From: Veillonella sp. T11011-6
GTDB lineage: Bacteria > Bacillota > Negativicutes > Veillonellales > Veillonellaceae
NCBI RefSeq assembly: GCF_002959755.1
Contig: NZ_PPCW01000001.1
Location: 558,001-622,000, forward strand
DNA: 64,000 bases
Reading direction: 5' to 3'
Shown: piece after piece, positions 36,070-44,793 of the stretch
How the letters are laid out: each line of letters opens with the position of its first letter
Position numbering within the stretch: the first letter of the stretch is position 1
Position numbers and translations under genes: made by a program
The notes under the pieces: generated by a model
The model's database searches: none
Seen by the model: the letters and a program-made list of their open reading frames with translations, nothing else
What the model was told of the DNA's origin: nothing

Positions 36070-36070
36070 A

Positions 36071-36832
36071 CTAGTCCTTAGCACTGCGGTACATGTGAGC
36101 AAAGCCTTTGTCGTAAAGCTTAGATAATTCGTATTCACTATCTAATACATGGCTTACTACAATCATAGCTTGGCGCAATACGCCTTCTTTCGCTACGATT
36201 TCCGCAATGGTTTCCAATGTGCCACGGATAATGCGTTGGTCTGGCCAAGACGCTTTTACCACGATAGCCACTGGAGTCGTTTTGTCATAACCGCCCTCGA
36301 TAAGTTCAGCTACAACCTTATCTAACATTTGAACGCTAAGGAAAATACACATAGTTGCTTCATGGGATGCTAACATGCGTAATTTTTCCTTTGGAGGCAT
36401 TGGTGTACGGCCTTCCATACGCGTAATGATAACTGTTTGAGACACATTAGGTAGTGTATATTCTTGTTTCAAAGCCGCTGCTGTAGCAAGGAAAGAACTT
36501 ACACCTGGAACGACTTCATAAGAAATACCCATGCCAGCCAGTGCATCCATTTGCTCTTGAATAGCACCGTAAATAGCAGGGTCACCTGTGTGAAGGCGAA
36601 CTACACTTTTACCAGCCTCAACAGAAGCTTTCATAACAGCCAACACCTCATCAAGGTTCATAGTAGCACTGTTATGGATTTCACAGCTTGGTTTACAAGC
36701 CTCTAAAATGGCAGGGTTTACCAAGGAGCCAGCGTAGATAACAACGTCTGCCTCTTGCACTAAACGATACCCTTTGCGAGTAATTAACTCGGGATCCCCA
36801 GGGCCTGCGCCTACGATATGTACGTCAACCAT
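36071..36832 (-). CDS. cbiF: (Cobalt-)precorrin-4 C11-methyltransferase
   Basis: 253 residues. MVDVHIVGAGPGDPELIT, VVIYAGSLVNPAIL, VRLHTGDPAIYGAIQEQ and VVPGVSSFLATAAAL are the CobM/CbiF motifs. The ATG at 36832 lies one base past the cbiT stop with AAGGAGAG upstream; the ORF continues to 36868 inside cbiT. Product passes to CbiG. Confidence 0.95.
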   Translation of the reverse strand: MVDVHIVGAGPGDPELITRKGYRLVQEADVVIYAGSLVNPAILEACKPSCEIHNSATMNLDEVLAVMKASVEAGKSVVRLHTGDPAIYGAIQEQMDALAGMGISYEVVPGVSSFLATAAALKQEYTLPNVSQTVIITRMEGRTPMPPKEKLRMLASHEATMCIFLSVQMLDKVVAELIEGGYDKTTPVAIVVKASWPDQRIIRGTLETIAEIVAKEGVLRQAMIVVSHVLDSEYELSKLYDKGFAHMYRSAKD

Positions 36833-36833
36833 A

Positions 36834-37421
36834 TTACTCTCCTTCTGCGATACGCGTTGCAGATACAATGAAAATCGGACTCAATGGGTCTAACAAATGA
36901 TATGGACCAGCCTTGCGGTAACGGCTGATGGACATTTGGTAACCTTCATAGGTGAAAGGACGACCTTTCAATTCTTTTAAGATGGTATAACCAGTTTCCA
37001 TCGTTACTGCAGTTACAACTAAACGACCGCCAATTTTTAAAAGACGTTGTGCTTCATCCATGATGCCTGTCATACCACCAGCACTACCGCCGATAATAAC
37101 CGCATCAAGGTCAGGCAATTCTTCCATGCCTTCAGGAGCTTTGGACTTAATCACTGTCATATTATTTACATTGAACTTCTTCATGTTTTCATTGATAAGG
37201 TCGATGCCTTTATCAAAGCGTTCAATCGCATATACATGCCCTTTAGGAGCTGCCAAGGCTGCTTCGATAGAAATCGAGCCCGTACCAGCACCTACATCAA
37301 GGACGATGCTATCCTCTTCGATGCGCGCCTCGTTCATAACAGCTTTGCGAATCTCGCATTTCGTCATCGGCACATCGCCGCGGATAAATTCCTCATCAGG
37401 AATTCCGAAAAAATGTCTCAT
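36834..37421 (-). CDS. cbiT: (Cobalt-)precorrin C15-methyltransferase/decarboxylase subunit
   Basis: 195-residue Rossmann-fold methyltransferase that decarboxylates and methylates C15. FGIPDEEFIRGDVPMTKCEIR is the CbiT N-terminal signature, followed by the SAM motif VLDVGAGTGSISIEAA and AVIIGGSAGG. It overlaps cbiE by four bases; CbiE and CbiT are fused as CobL in aerobic pathways. Confidence 0.94.
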   Translation of the reverse strand: MRHFFGIPDEEFIRGDVPMTKCEIRKAVMNEARIEEDSIVLDVGAGTGSISIEAALAAPKGHVYAIERFDKGIDLINENMKKFNVNNMTVIKSKAPEGMEELPDLDAVIIGGSAGGMTGIMDEAQRLLKIGGRLVVTAVTMETGYTILKELKGRPFTYEGYQMSISRYRKAGPYHLLDPLSPIFIVSATRIAEGE

Positions 37422-38044
37422 CCTAGTACCACCATTACAGAATGACCAAAGCCTTCAAGCTCAGTTAACACCTCAAGCGTGGAATCTACGATTTTTTCAT
37501 CATCATAGCTCAAGCGCTCAAGGGCTGCTGCTCTCGTTTCTTTTGGCCAGCCTGCATCTATTAAAATACGCGCAATATGCGCTGGATTATATTCAGGATC
37601 TGTTAAGAACCCCATTTTTTTACCTGCTTCATAAACGAGTTTCTCTGGTGCCGGTTGGCGACCGTGAAAGCTCATTAAATCCGCATCATGCCACACCTCA
37701 TTGAGTCGAGCAAAGGCAAAGGTCATAGAACTAATGCCTGGCACAACCTCAATAGGATTAGCAGTAAATTTCTTTTTCAAATACGGTAACAAGCTATAAT
37801 AGCCTGTATCACCGCTTACCATAACTACCACATCATGGTCGTTGAGCTCACGCTCAATTTGCTCAGCCAGTAAACTAAGCTTACCTGTTACAGGGTATGT
37901 AATTTGGCCAGGCTCTTGAAAGTCCTCTAGGGCCCGTTCGCTACCGACCAATATAGTGGCATGTTTAATTAAATTAAGGCCTCTAGGCACCACATAATCA
38001 GGATTACCTGGACCAATGCCTACGATATACAAGGTATGTGCCAT
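37418..38044 (-). CDS. cbiE: (Cobalt-)precorrin C5-methyltransferase
   Basis: 208 residues. LYIVGIGPGNPDYVVPRGL, VVVMVSGDTGYYSLLPYL and EVVPGISSMTFAFARL are CbiE motifs. It overlaps the end of cbiD by 25 bp and the start of cbiT by 4 bp. Partner of CbiT in the same operon. Confidence 0.93.
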   Translation of the reverse strand: MAHTLYIVGIGPGNPDYVVPRGLNLIKHATILVGSERALEDFQEPGQITYPVTGKLSLLAEQIERELNDHDVVVMVSGDTGYYSLLPYLKKKFTANPIEVVPGISSMTFAFARLNEVWHDADLMSFHGRQPAPEKLVYEAGKKMGFLTDPEYNPAHIARILIDAGWPKETRAAALERLSYDDEKIVDSTLEVLTELEGFGHSVMVVLG

Positions 38045-39138
38045 TGTTCAAGCTCTCCTATCTCTTTTGCATGCTTATCCATTGCCAAAATCTCACCTTT
38101 TAAGGTGGTAATAATAATACCCACCTCTGCTTCGTTAGCAATATATCGCTCACTACGTAGAGAGGCACGATCTACAACGCGTTGGTATACACCATTCAGT
38201 CCTTCACGCTCTAAAATAGGGAACGTAGACTCTGTGGTTTGGCAATTAAATAACTCTTCACACACCGCTTTGGGTGCCCCTTCTAAGGCAGCATAAGCCA
38301 CGATACTTTCCATGCGACCATCACTCATGCGATTGTGGGTGTGGAAACTACCACTAGCTAGTTTTATTAGCTTACCAATATGACCAATGATCAAGATACG
38401 TTTGAAGCCAACTTCAACGGCTTTTTCGAGCATAAAGCCAATAAAGTTACTAGTCTCTGCCATTTGGTTCTTATGAATACCCAGAACTTGCTCCGCAAGA
38501 TCCTGACCAATACGGCCCGGCACGAGAACAGCGGTTTCACAGCCATTGGCCTTCATAACTTTCAACTGAGGCACCAAAGAGTTTTTGAAACCTTCTTCAC
38601 TCATGGGCTTAACGATACCAGTGGTTCCAATAATAGAAATACCACCTTCGATACCTAGGGTATGATTTAATGTTTTCTTGGCTAAAACCATACCGTTTGG
38701 CACGCTCACCGTTACCGTTACACCTTGACCATGTACACAGTGCTCTTCAAAGACGATTTTCATCATCGCTCGAGGCCCTGGATTGATAGCCGGTTCTCCT
38801 GGGGGCATAGCAAGACCCGGTTTCGTTACCGTCCCTACACCAAAACCCGCTCGGAATCGTAGTTCACCAGTATCATCGAGTGTTACCGTTGTTTCCACAT
38901 CATTGCCATGTGTTACATCCGGATCATCGCCACCGTCCTTCATAACGGTTACCTTAGCCTCAGTATCAGATAGTACTTCTACGGCTTTAATAGGCACCTC
39001 AATATACTGACCTTGAGGATTTTCAATGACCACTTGGTCCACAATGCTTTTATCTAAGAGGGCCAATAAACCAGCTTTCATACCTGCCGTAGCACATGAA
39101 CCTGTGGTATAGCCACCCTTCATGTCCTCTACTTTCAT
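38020..39138 (-). CDS. cbiD: Cobalt-precorrin-5B C1-methyltransferase
   Basis: 372-residue CbiD, specific to the anaerobic pathway. GGYTTGSCATAGMKA near the N-terminus is diagnostic; GFGVGTVTKPGLAMPPGEPAIN and IGHIGKLIKLASGSFHTHN also match. A strong AGGAGG site precedes the ATG. It is the first gene of the eight-gene unit cbiD-E-T-F-G-H-J-C, and a hairpin lies directly upstream. Confidence 0.96.
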   Translation of the reverse strand: MKVEDMKGGYTTGSCATAGMKAGLLALLDKSIVDQVVIENPQGQYIEVPIKAVEVLSDTEAKVTVMKDGGDDPDVTHGNDVETTVTLDDTGELRFRAGFGVGTVTKPGLAMPPGEPAINPGPRAMMKIVFEEHCVHGQGVTVTVSVPNGMVLAKKTLNHTLGIEGGISIIGTTGIVKPMSEEGFKNSLVPQLKVMKANGCETAVLVPGRIGQDLAEQVLGIHKNQMAETSNFIGFMLEKAVEVGFKRILIIGHIGKLIKLASGSFHTHNRMSDGRMESIVAYAALEGAPKAVCEELFNCQTTESTFPILEREGLNGVYQRVVDRASLRSERYIANEAEVGIIITTLKGEILAMDKHAKEIGELEQWHIPCIS

Positions 39139-39153
39139 AAGGCCTCCTATACC

Positions 39154-39193
39154 GATAGGGTTAGCGATCCTATGGAATCAAACTAACCCTATC
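39154..39193 (-). promoter_or_regulatory. Hairpin upstream of cbiD
   Basis: An 11-bp perfect inverted repeat (39154-39164 with 39183-39193) with an 18-base loop lies between the yajQ stop and the cbiD ribosome-binding site, 4 to 6 bases before AGGAGG. There is no T-tract, so it may be an RNA stability or processing element, or an attenuator, rather than a simple terminator. It does not resemble a cobalamin riboswitch. Confidence 0.5.
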
Positions 39194-39209
39194 TTATGGA
39201 CATATGTTA

Positions 39210-39704
39210 TTAAGAACGGAAGTTAACGAATTGCAATTCTACAGGGATATCCAATTGTTTTAACATTTGGATAACTGCTTGCAAATCATCTTTATCCTTA
39301 CCAGATACACGCACTTGATCCTCTTGGATAGATGCTTGTACCTTAATTTTCATGTTTTTGATTGCTTTTACTACTTCTTTAGCATTTTCTTTAGTAATGC
39401 CTTTTTTAATAGTAATTACTTGGCGAACTGTGGCACCAGCTGCTGGTTCAACCTTGCCGTAGTCAAGATTTTTAATCGCTACATTACGTTTAATCATCTT
39501 GCCTTTTAATACATCGATAATGGCATTCAATTTATATTCATCATCACCGATGATTTTGATAGTGTCGCCTTCAAGACTAATTTCCGCTTTGGAGCCACGG
39601 AAATCATAACGGGTACCAATCTCTTTTTTTGCTTGGTTTACCGCATTATCTACTTCTTGCATATCCACTTCGGACACAACGTCAAAGGAACAATCTTTAG
39701 CCAT
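39210..39704 (-). CDS. YajQ family protein
   Basis: 164-residue YajQ-type protein with two ferredoxin-like domains; homologs bind nucleotides or c-di-[38 protein letters not shown] and the C-terminal [14 protein letters not shown] are family patterns. The ATG at 39704 has AGGAGG upstream; the ORF runs on to 39776. It lies directly before cbiD on the same strand, possibly in one transcript. Confidence 0.92.
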   Translation of the reverse strand: MAKDCSFDVVSEVDMQEVDNAVNQAKKEIGTRYDFRGSKAEISLEGDTIKIIGDDEYKLNAIIDVLKGKMIKRNVAIKNLDYGKVEPAAGATVRQVITIKKGITKENAKEVVKAIKNMKIKVQASIQEDQVRVSGKDKDDLQAVIQMLKQLDIPVELQFVNFRS

Positions 39705-39940
39705 TTTATACCTCCTACACCTGAACCCGTTGGGCATGGGGCTCATAGTATTACTTTCATCATCCTCATATTCCAAGTAAAAGTGTAAACGTACACCAAA
39801 TCGGAATATATCTCTATAATTATACCTTATAACACGCTTATTTTCTAGGTAAATCGATTTTTTTGATTATAACTATTATTAATCATAGAAGGATTATTCA
39901 GACTATAAAGAAAAGTAAGTATTAGCTATTTCAAAAAACA

Positions 39941-39986
39941 AAATATCCGGTACCCAACAGATACAATCTATCGATACCGGATATTT
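39941..39986 (-). terminator. Terminator after secreted protein gene
   Basis: A 12-bp perfect inverted repeat AAATATCCGGTA/TACCGGATATTT (39941-39952 with 39975-39986), loop of 22, with TTTTGTTTTTTG following on the minus strand. Confidence 0.8.
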
Positions 39987-40018
39987 AATCACTATAATAT
40001 TTTCATATGAATCTTAAT

Positions 40019-40735
40019 CTATCTTGTTGGCAACACAATATTTTGTCCAGATGGTTTACTTGGGTTCATAGCATTTGGAAGATCTTCTACTGTTGTATTT
40101 AAATCTGTATCAGCAGCTACCACAGCAACAAACTTTTGGCCTGGTTCATAGTAAATGTTTGTCCCCTTCATAAATAAGCCACCAACTAGGCTAACAGCAG
40201 CAGCCACAGCTACAGCACCATTATCAGAATGACCTTTACCTTTTACTTGGGCATCGAGAGGAACTGTAACTCCATTAACAGTTTTAATTTCATTTATGCT
40301 AAATTCTAATCTACCTTTGCGGCCAAACATACCGTTTTTTCTAGACTTTGTAATTGTTCCCAGTACTTCTTGATTTGCTGGAATTACTACAACATTATTT
40401 ATAAGAAGATTTTCTAATGTTTTTAATCTAAAAGTATTCCCCTCTTTACTTCGTTTGGAACTAATTGGAGTAATTAATTCTAATTCAATCTTTGTATCCT
40501 TAGGAATATAAGCATGACCATTAATAATAGAACTTGTGCGTACAGTTGAAGATGAATCTTCATTTTTTAACAGTTGAATACGATTAACACCTGATGGCAT
40601 CTCTGTTTTTACAACAGAGCTCTCCCCTGCGGCTTGTCCTGTAGTATTTTCCCCATGCGCAACTGTCGGCATTAAGCAACCCAAACCAATACAACCAACA
40701 ACCAACAATTTTAAAAGTGCTTTAGAAGATTTCAT
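40019..40735 (-). CDS. Secreted protein of unknown function
   Basis: 238 residues with a Sec signal (MKSSKALLKLLVVGCIGLGC...MPTVAHG). The mature part has a segment of alternating hydrophobic residues (VVIPANQEVLGTITKSRKNG, then GRLEFSINEIKTVNGVTVPL), a beta-rich pattern common in periplasmic proteins, and a Gly/Ala-rich stretch AVAVAAAVSLVGGLFMKG. I do not recognise the family with confidence. The ATG at 40735 has GGGGG upstream; an in-frame start at 40753 would give a longer, less typical signal. Confidence 0.75.
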   Translation of the reverse strand: MKSSKALLKLLVVGCIGLGCLMPTVAHGENTTGQAAGESSVVKTEMPSGVNRIQLLKNEDSSSTVRTSSIINGHAYIPKDTKIELELITPISSKRSKEGNTFRLKTLENLLINNVVVIPANQEVLGTITKSRKNGMFGRKGRLEFSINEIKTVNGVTVPLDAQVKGKGHSDNGAVAVAAAVSLVGGLFMKGTNIYYEPGQKFVAVVAADTDLNTTVEDLPNAMNPSKPSGQNIVLPTR

Positions 40736-40899
40736 ATGTACCCCCAAAAACAAATAAAAACATATAACTATACATTATAGGCTCAGTATACCATATCATG
40801 AATTTTTAATGAACCAATTATTTTAGTTATAATTTTTGTTATGAGTTTGTAGCAAATAGCGCAATAGATTATACATAGAAAATTTTGACCAAATACGAT

Positions 40900-42504
40900 T
40901 TATAGTACATTAACCGCATCATACATTGGTTGAACAACCCATTCACCGTTGGAGTTCATTACACCCCATTTTCCATTCGACTTCACTGCGCCATAACCAT
41001 GTCTAAACGGTACAGTTTTACTAATCAACTTATTCTTATCATGGAATAAAACTTTACCACTCTCATCAATTAATTGATAATCGTTAGACCCTTTATGAAC
41101 CCAAGTATAGGCCCCACCAAATGCGTCTATTGTCATATCCTTAGTTGTTGTAAATACAGTATTACCGGATTGCATATCAATTAAGTATTTACTTTCACCT
41201 TTTGTAGCTACCATCCGAGTAGCACTTACAAAATTAATTGAATCATATACAAATGGATTAACTTGTTTTCCTGTTTCTAAATTAAAAATACCAGCTTTTC
41301 CATTATCTTTATTGATGAGTACTAACAAAGCATTAATGGTATCCATTTCCCCTGCATCATAATTACCAGGTTGAATAATATACTCACCATTACGATTCAT
41401 AAATCCTAATTTACCTTGATTTTTAACAAGTGTACCATAAGCTGTCATTGGCCATACGGCATCATTCTTGCTGTCAATGATGATATTGCCACTGCGGTCC
41501 AAATAACCACGTTTTACACCATCATAAACTGGGTTCCAAGCATCACCATAATAAATCCCACCTTGACTGCTTAAACCTATGCCTACGGCCATGCTTAAAA
41601 ATCCACCTAAATTAAACTTACTAATATGACGTCGATATTCGGCCAATCCATTCTTAAATTCATCAATATCGTCTGTAGGAGCTTCAAAAATTGGATTGCC
41701 GCTACCATCAATAGCTATAGTTTTACCTTTAGCGCTTTTTACAAAGGCACGATCTTCACTAAATTTTGTATACACTTCCTTAAATTGTGGCTCAATCACC
41801 GTTTTATTAGAAGCATCTACAAATCCCCATTTATTTTTTACAGAAACGGCTGTATAAGAATCACTTGGATAGGAAATAGAGTTTATTTTAACATCGCCAT
41901 TGGATAAATTTTTTACCATTTCGCGACGTGCCAAAATATCTTTATCATGCTCACCATAGGTGTCAACACCACTAGAAATCACAGAACCATCAATGTTAAT
42001 ATGTTCTAATGTTTTTTTAGTATATGCATAATATGTACCATCAGCAGATAATGATGGATCGATATCTAAATATTGTGGTTCAAGCAAAACTTTACCGTCT
42101 GTACCGACTACGCCCCATTTCCCTTTTTGTTTTACTGTAGCTAATTGGCCCAACTTAATAAAGTTATCATTGTCTATTACAGCTTGAATTGATTTAAGAG
42201 CTGCTGGAGGCTGATGTTGAGCAGAAAGGATAGGTACAGCAACATAGTCACCTACACGTCCAGTACCAACAGATACGGATATACCACTAGATTTAGCTGT
42301 AGATTTTTCCATATTTGAACCTGAGGTAGAGGATGTTGCTATTGTATGTTGCTCACGGCTTACACGTGTACTAGTAGATGTTTTTGTATCTTGATTTGTC
42401 ACAGTTTTACTACTAGTGGATGTTGTTGTAGTTGCTGCGAAAGCACTTGTAGACATAGCCGCCAACACACAAGCGACTAATAAGGATTTCTTATTCAGTT
42501 TCAT
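40900..42504 (-). CDS. Secreted WG-repeat protein
   Basis: 534 residues with a Sec signal (MKLNKKSLLVACVLAAMSTS, cleavage near AFA|A) and a Ser/Thr-rich linker. The body is built from WG/KWG repeats: GKWGVVGTDGKVLLEPQY, NKWGFVDASNKTVIEPQF, RGYLDRSGNIII, GKLGFMNRNGEYIIQPG and, at the C-terminus, GKWGVMNSNGEWVVQPMYDA. Such repeats form beta-propeller-like or solenoid surfaces; the role is unknown but is probably periplasmic or surface binding. An AAGGAGAGG site precedes the ATG. Confidence 0.88.
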   Translation of the reverse strand: MKLNKKSLLVACVLAAMSTSAFAATTTTSTSSKTVTNQDTKTSTSTRVSREQHTIATSSTSGSNMEKSTAKSSGISVSVGTGRVGDYVAVPILSAQHQPPAALKSIQAVIDNDNFIKLGQLATVKQKGKWGVVGTDGKVLLEPQYLDIDPSLSADGTYYAYTKKTLEHINIDGSVISSGVDTYGEHDKDILARREMVKNLSNGDVKINSISYPSDSYTAVSVKNKWGFVDASNKTVIEPQFKEVYTKFSEDRAFVKSAKGKTIAIDGSGNPIFEAPTDDIDEFKNGLAEYRRHISKFNLGGFLSMAVGIGLSSQGGIYYGDAWNPVYDGVKRGYLDRSGNIIIDSKNDAVWPMTAYGTLVKNQGKLGFMNRNGEYIIQPGNYDAGEMDTINALLVLINKDNGKAGIFNLETGKQVNPFVYDSINFVSATRMVATKGESKYLIDMQSGNTVFTTTKDMTIDAFGGAYTWVHKGSNDYQLIDESGKVLFHDKNKLISKTVPFRHGYGAVKSNGKWGVMNSNGEWVVQPMYDAVNVL

Positions 42505-42693
42505 AAACCTCTCCTTTTACAAAGCAAACCATATACTCATCAATATATGGCGTTAAGAATTTGAACTGCCAAAGCATTCAAATAAATAAAATGCCAATAC
42601 ATAAAAAATATATAAAAAACATTAATAAAAATTATACTATATGGTCTCTATAAAGACAATAAATTATGAAAAATTCTTCATCCATTATTTATT

Positions 42694-42702
42694 TGATATA
42701 AT
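42694..42702 (+). promoter_or_regulatory. Extended -10 placing start at the ATG
   Basis: TGATATAAT is an extended -10 whose expected +1 (6-8 bases on) falls at 42709-42710, the A of the pseudouridine synthase ATG. The -35 is weak. This suggests a leaderless mRNA. Confidence 0.5.
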
Positions 42703-42709
42703 ACTATGT

Positions 42710-43609
42710 ATGAAAACAGCAACTATTATCGACTTGATTGTGGATTCAAACGTACATACCCAATCTATGAATCATATTATAAAACAACAACATATTTCTC
42801 AGCGTATGCGGCGGCGATTACGAAATGACGGTATTATAACAGTCAATGACGAACCAGCCTCTTGGAATACCCTTGTCCACGGTGGAGACCATCTCATTAT
42901 GAAGTTAACCCCTGAACAAGAGTTTAGTTTAAGCCCTATGGACCTCGATATCGTATACGAAGATGAATATATTTTAGTCATCAATAAAGAGGCAGGTATT
43001 CTGATGCATCCCACCTCAACGGTACGAGATCATACCTTAGCAAACGGCGTTCTACATTACTACCAACAGACAAATCAACATTATGATTTTCATCCTGTTC
43101 ATCGATTAGATAAAGACACCTCTGGAATTGTTATCATTGCTAAAACCTCTGTAGTACAACATGCTTTCGATAAAAAGCATACTCATTTCCACAAAAACTA
43201 CGACGCTATTGTAGAAGGTCAATTACCCACTAATCACATAAGCGTACAGTGGCCTATAGGACGTAAGCCAGGTAGTATTATCGAGCGTTGCTGCACGAAT
43301 GAAGGTAAACCTGCTCATACAGATATAACTGTCATTGAGAGCAATACCATTGTAAAGAATAAGATTGAGCAGTATTTTACCCATGTGCAATGTTTATTAC
43401 ATACAGGTCGAACACATCAAATTCGGGTTCACCTATCTCAACTAGGATATCCACTTGCTGGCGATGACCTGTATGGTGGGCATTTAGACTATATTCAACG
43501 TCAAGCACTCCATGCATCGCGCGTTAGCTTTTACCATCCCATTACGGATGAATGGCTAGAATTACTGGCATCTATACCATCGGATATGAGCGCATTGCTC
43601 ACCAATTAA
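42710..43609 (+). CDS. RluD-family 23S rRNA pseudouridine synthase
   Basis: 299 residues. The catalytic motif HRLDKDTSGIVIIAKT with the essential Asp, an N-terminal S4-like region (RMRRRLRNDGIITVNDEPA) and RTHQIRVHLSQLGYPLAGDDLYGG mark the RluA/RluD family; the exact rRNA or tRNA site cannot be told. The ORF extends to 42641, but no ribosome-binding site supports that start. The ATG at 42710 also lacks one but sits at the predicted transcription start. Confidence 0.88.
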   Translation: MKTATIIDLIVDSNVHTQSMNHIIKQQHISQRMRRRLRNDGIITVNDEPASWNTLVHGGDHLIMKLTPEQEFSLSPMDLDIVYEDEYILVINKEAGILMHPTSTVRDHTLANGVLHYYQQTNQHYDFHPVHRLDKDTSGIVIIAKTSVVQHAFDKKHTHFHKNYDAIVEGQLPTNHISVQWPIGRKPGSIIERCCTNEGKPAHTDITVIESNTIVKNKIEQYFTHVQCLLHTGRTHQIRVHLSQLGYPLAGDDLYGGHLDYIQRQALHASRVSFYHPITDEWLELLASIPSDMSALLTN

Positions 43610-43728
43610 TCTGATGTATTACTAGTAAATAAATACTAATATGCAAAGATTAGCCCACATGGGTCGTAAAGTAAGACGAAATTTATGCATAAGTTATACA
43701 AAAAATATTGGCCCTTTATAGTGTTTCT

Positions 43729-43737
43729 TGATATACT
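43729..43737 (+). promoter_or_regulatory. Probable fba promoter -10
   Basis: TGATATACT, an extended -10, with the same 13-base word TTGATATACTTAA found upstream of the amidotransferase-like gene at 49164. It implies a leader of about 115 bases before the aldolase ATG, in which I see no clear structure. Confidence 0.4.
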
Positions 43738-43860
43738 TAACTTGAATTGATATATGATTGCAATACACTAGTATTTCATCTAGCTCATATGCGCTAGAAA
43801 GACTAGCAGTCACAGTATTAATAACATGATATGACAGGCCCTATGGCCAAGGAGGACAAC

Positions 43861-44790
43861 ATGCCATTAGTTACTACTACAGAAATGTTCAAAAAAGCCT
43901 ATGAAGGCGGCTATGCTGTTGGCGCTTTCAATGTAAACAACATGGAAATCGTACAAGGTATCGTAGATGCAGCCAAAGAGGAACAATCCCCTCTTATCTT
44001 GCAAGTATCTGCAGGCGCTCGTAAATATGCTAAACATATTTACCTTGTAAAACTCGTAGAAGCAGCTCTTGAAGACAGCAATTTACCAATCGCTCTTCAC
44101 CTTGATCACGGCGATTCCTTCGAAATCTGTAAAGACTGTGTAGATGGTGGTTTCACATCCGTTATGATCGACGCATCTCACCATGATTTCGATGAAAACG
44201 TAAAAATCACTAAACAAGTTGTTGAATATGCTCACGCTCATGGCGTTGTAGTAGAAGCAGAACTAGGCCGTTTGGCTGGCGTTGAAGATGATGTAAACGT
44301 ATCTGATAAAGATGCTCGATTCACAGATCCAGAACAAGCTGCTGAATTCGTACATCTTACAGGCGTAGACTCCTTAGCAATTGCTATTGGTACTAGCCAC
44401 GGTGCTTACAAATTCAAAGGCGATCCTTACCTCGACTTCGATCGTTTGAAAAAAGTTGGCGAATTGTTGCCTAACTTCCCAATCGTATTGCATGGCGCAT
44501 CCTCCGTATTGCCTGAATTCGTAGCAAAATGTAACGAATTTGGTGGCAACATTCCTGGTGCTCAAGGCGTACCTGAAGAAATGCTTCGCAAAGCAGCTCA
44601 AATGGCAGTTTGCAAAATCAACATCGATACAGACCTTCGTCTTGCTATGACTGCATCTGTACGTGAATACTTGGCTCAAAATCCATCCGAATTTGACCCT
44701 CGTAAATACTTAGGACCTGCTCGTGATGCTATTAAAGGCATGGTAGCTCACAAAATTAAAAATGTATTGGGTTCTTCCAACAAACTATAA
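43861..44790 (+). CDS. fba: Class II fructose-bisphosphate aldolase
   Basis: Zinc-dependent aldolase of glycolysis/gluconeogenesis; 309 residues. YAVGAFNVNNMEIVQGI, the Zn ligands in LHLDHGDSFE and VEAELGRLAG, the AIGTSHGAYKF loop and VLHGASSVLP are the class II pattern. The ATG at 43861 has AAGGAGG upstream; the ORF begins at 43831. The stop is 3 bp before the flippase gene. Confidence 0.95.
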   Translation: MPLVTTTEMFKKAYEGGYAVGAFNVNNMEIVQGIVDAAKEEQSPLILQVSAGARKYAKHIYLVKLVEAALEDSNLPIALHLDHGDSFEICKDCVDGGFTSVMIDASHHDFDENVKITKQVVEYAHAHGVVVEAELGRLAGVEDDVNVSDKDARFTDPEQAAEFVHLTGVDSLAIAIGTSHGAYKFKGDPYLDFDRLKKVGELLPNFPIVLHGASSVLPEFVAKCNEFGGNIPGAQGVPEEMLRKAAQMAVCKINIDTDLRLAMTASVREYLAQNPSEFDPRKYLGPARDAIKGMVAHKIKNVLGSSNKL

Positions 44791-44793
44791 TCA

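Noticed and set aside
39139-39209. Cobalamin riboswitch upstream of cbiD (and at 27117-27323 and 28206-28642)
   Set aside because: The gaps lack the conserved GCCACTG-type B12 box and are too short or too AT-rich for the aptamer; only simple hairpins and a Fur-like site were seen.
43610-43860. Structured regulatory RNA upstream of fba
   Set aside because: Apart from an extended -10, no stable stem or terminator-antiterminator pair could be drawn by eye.
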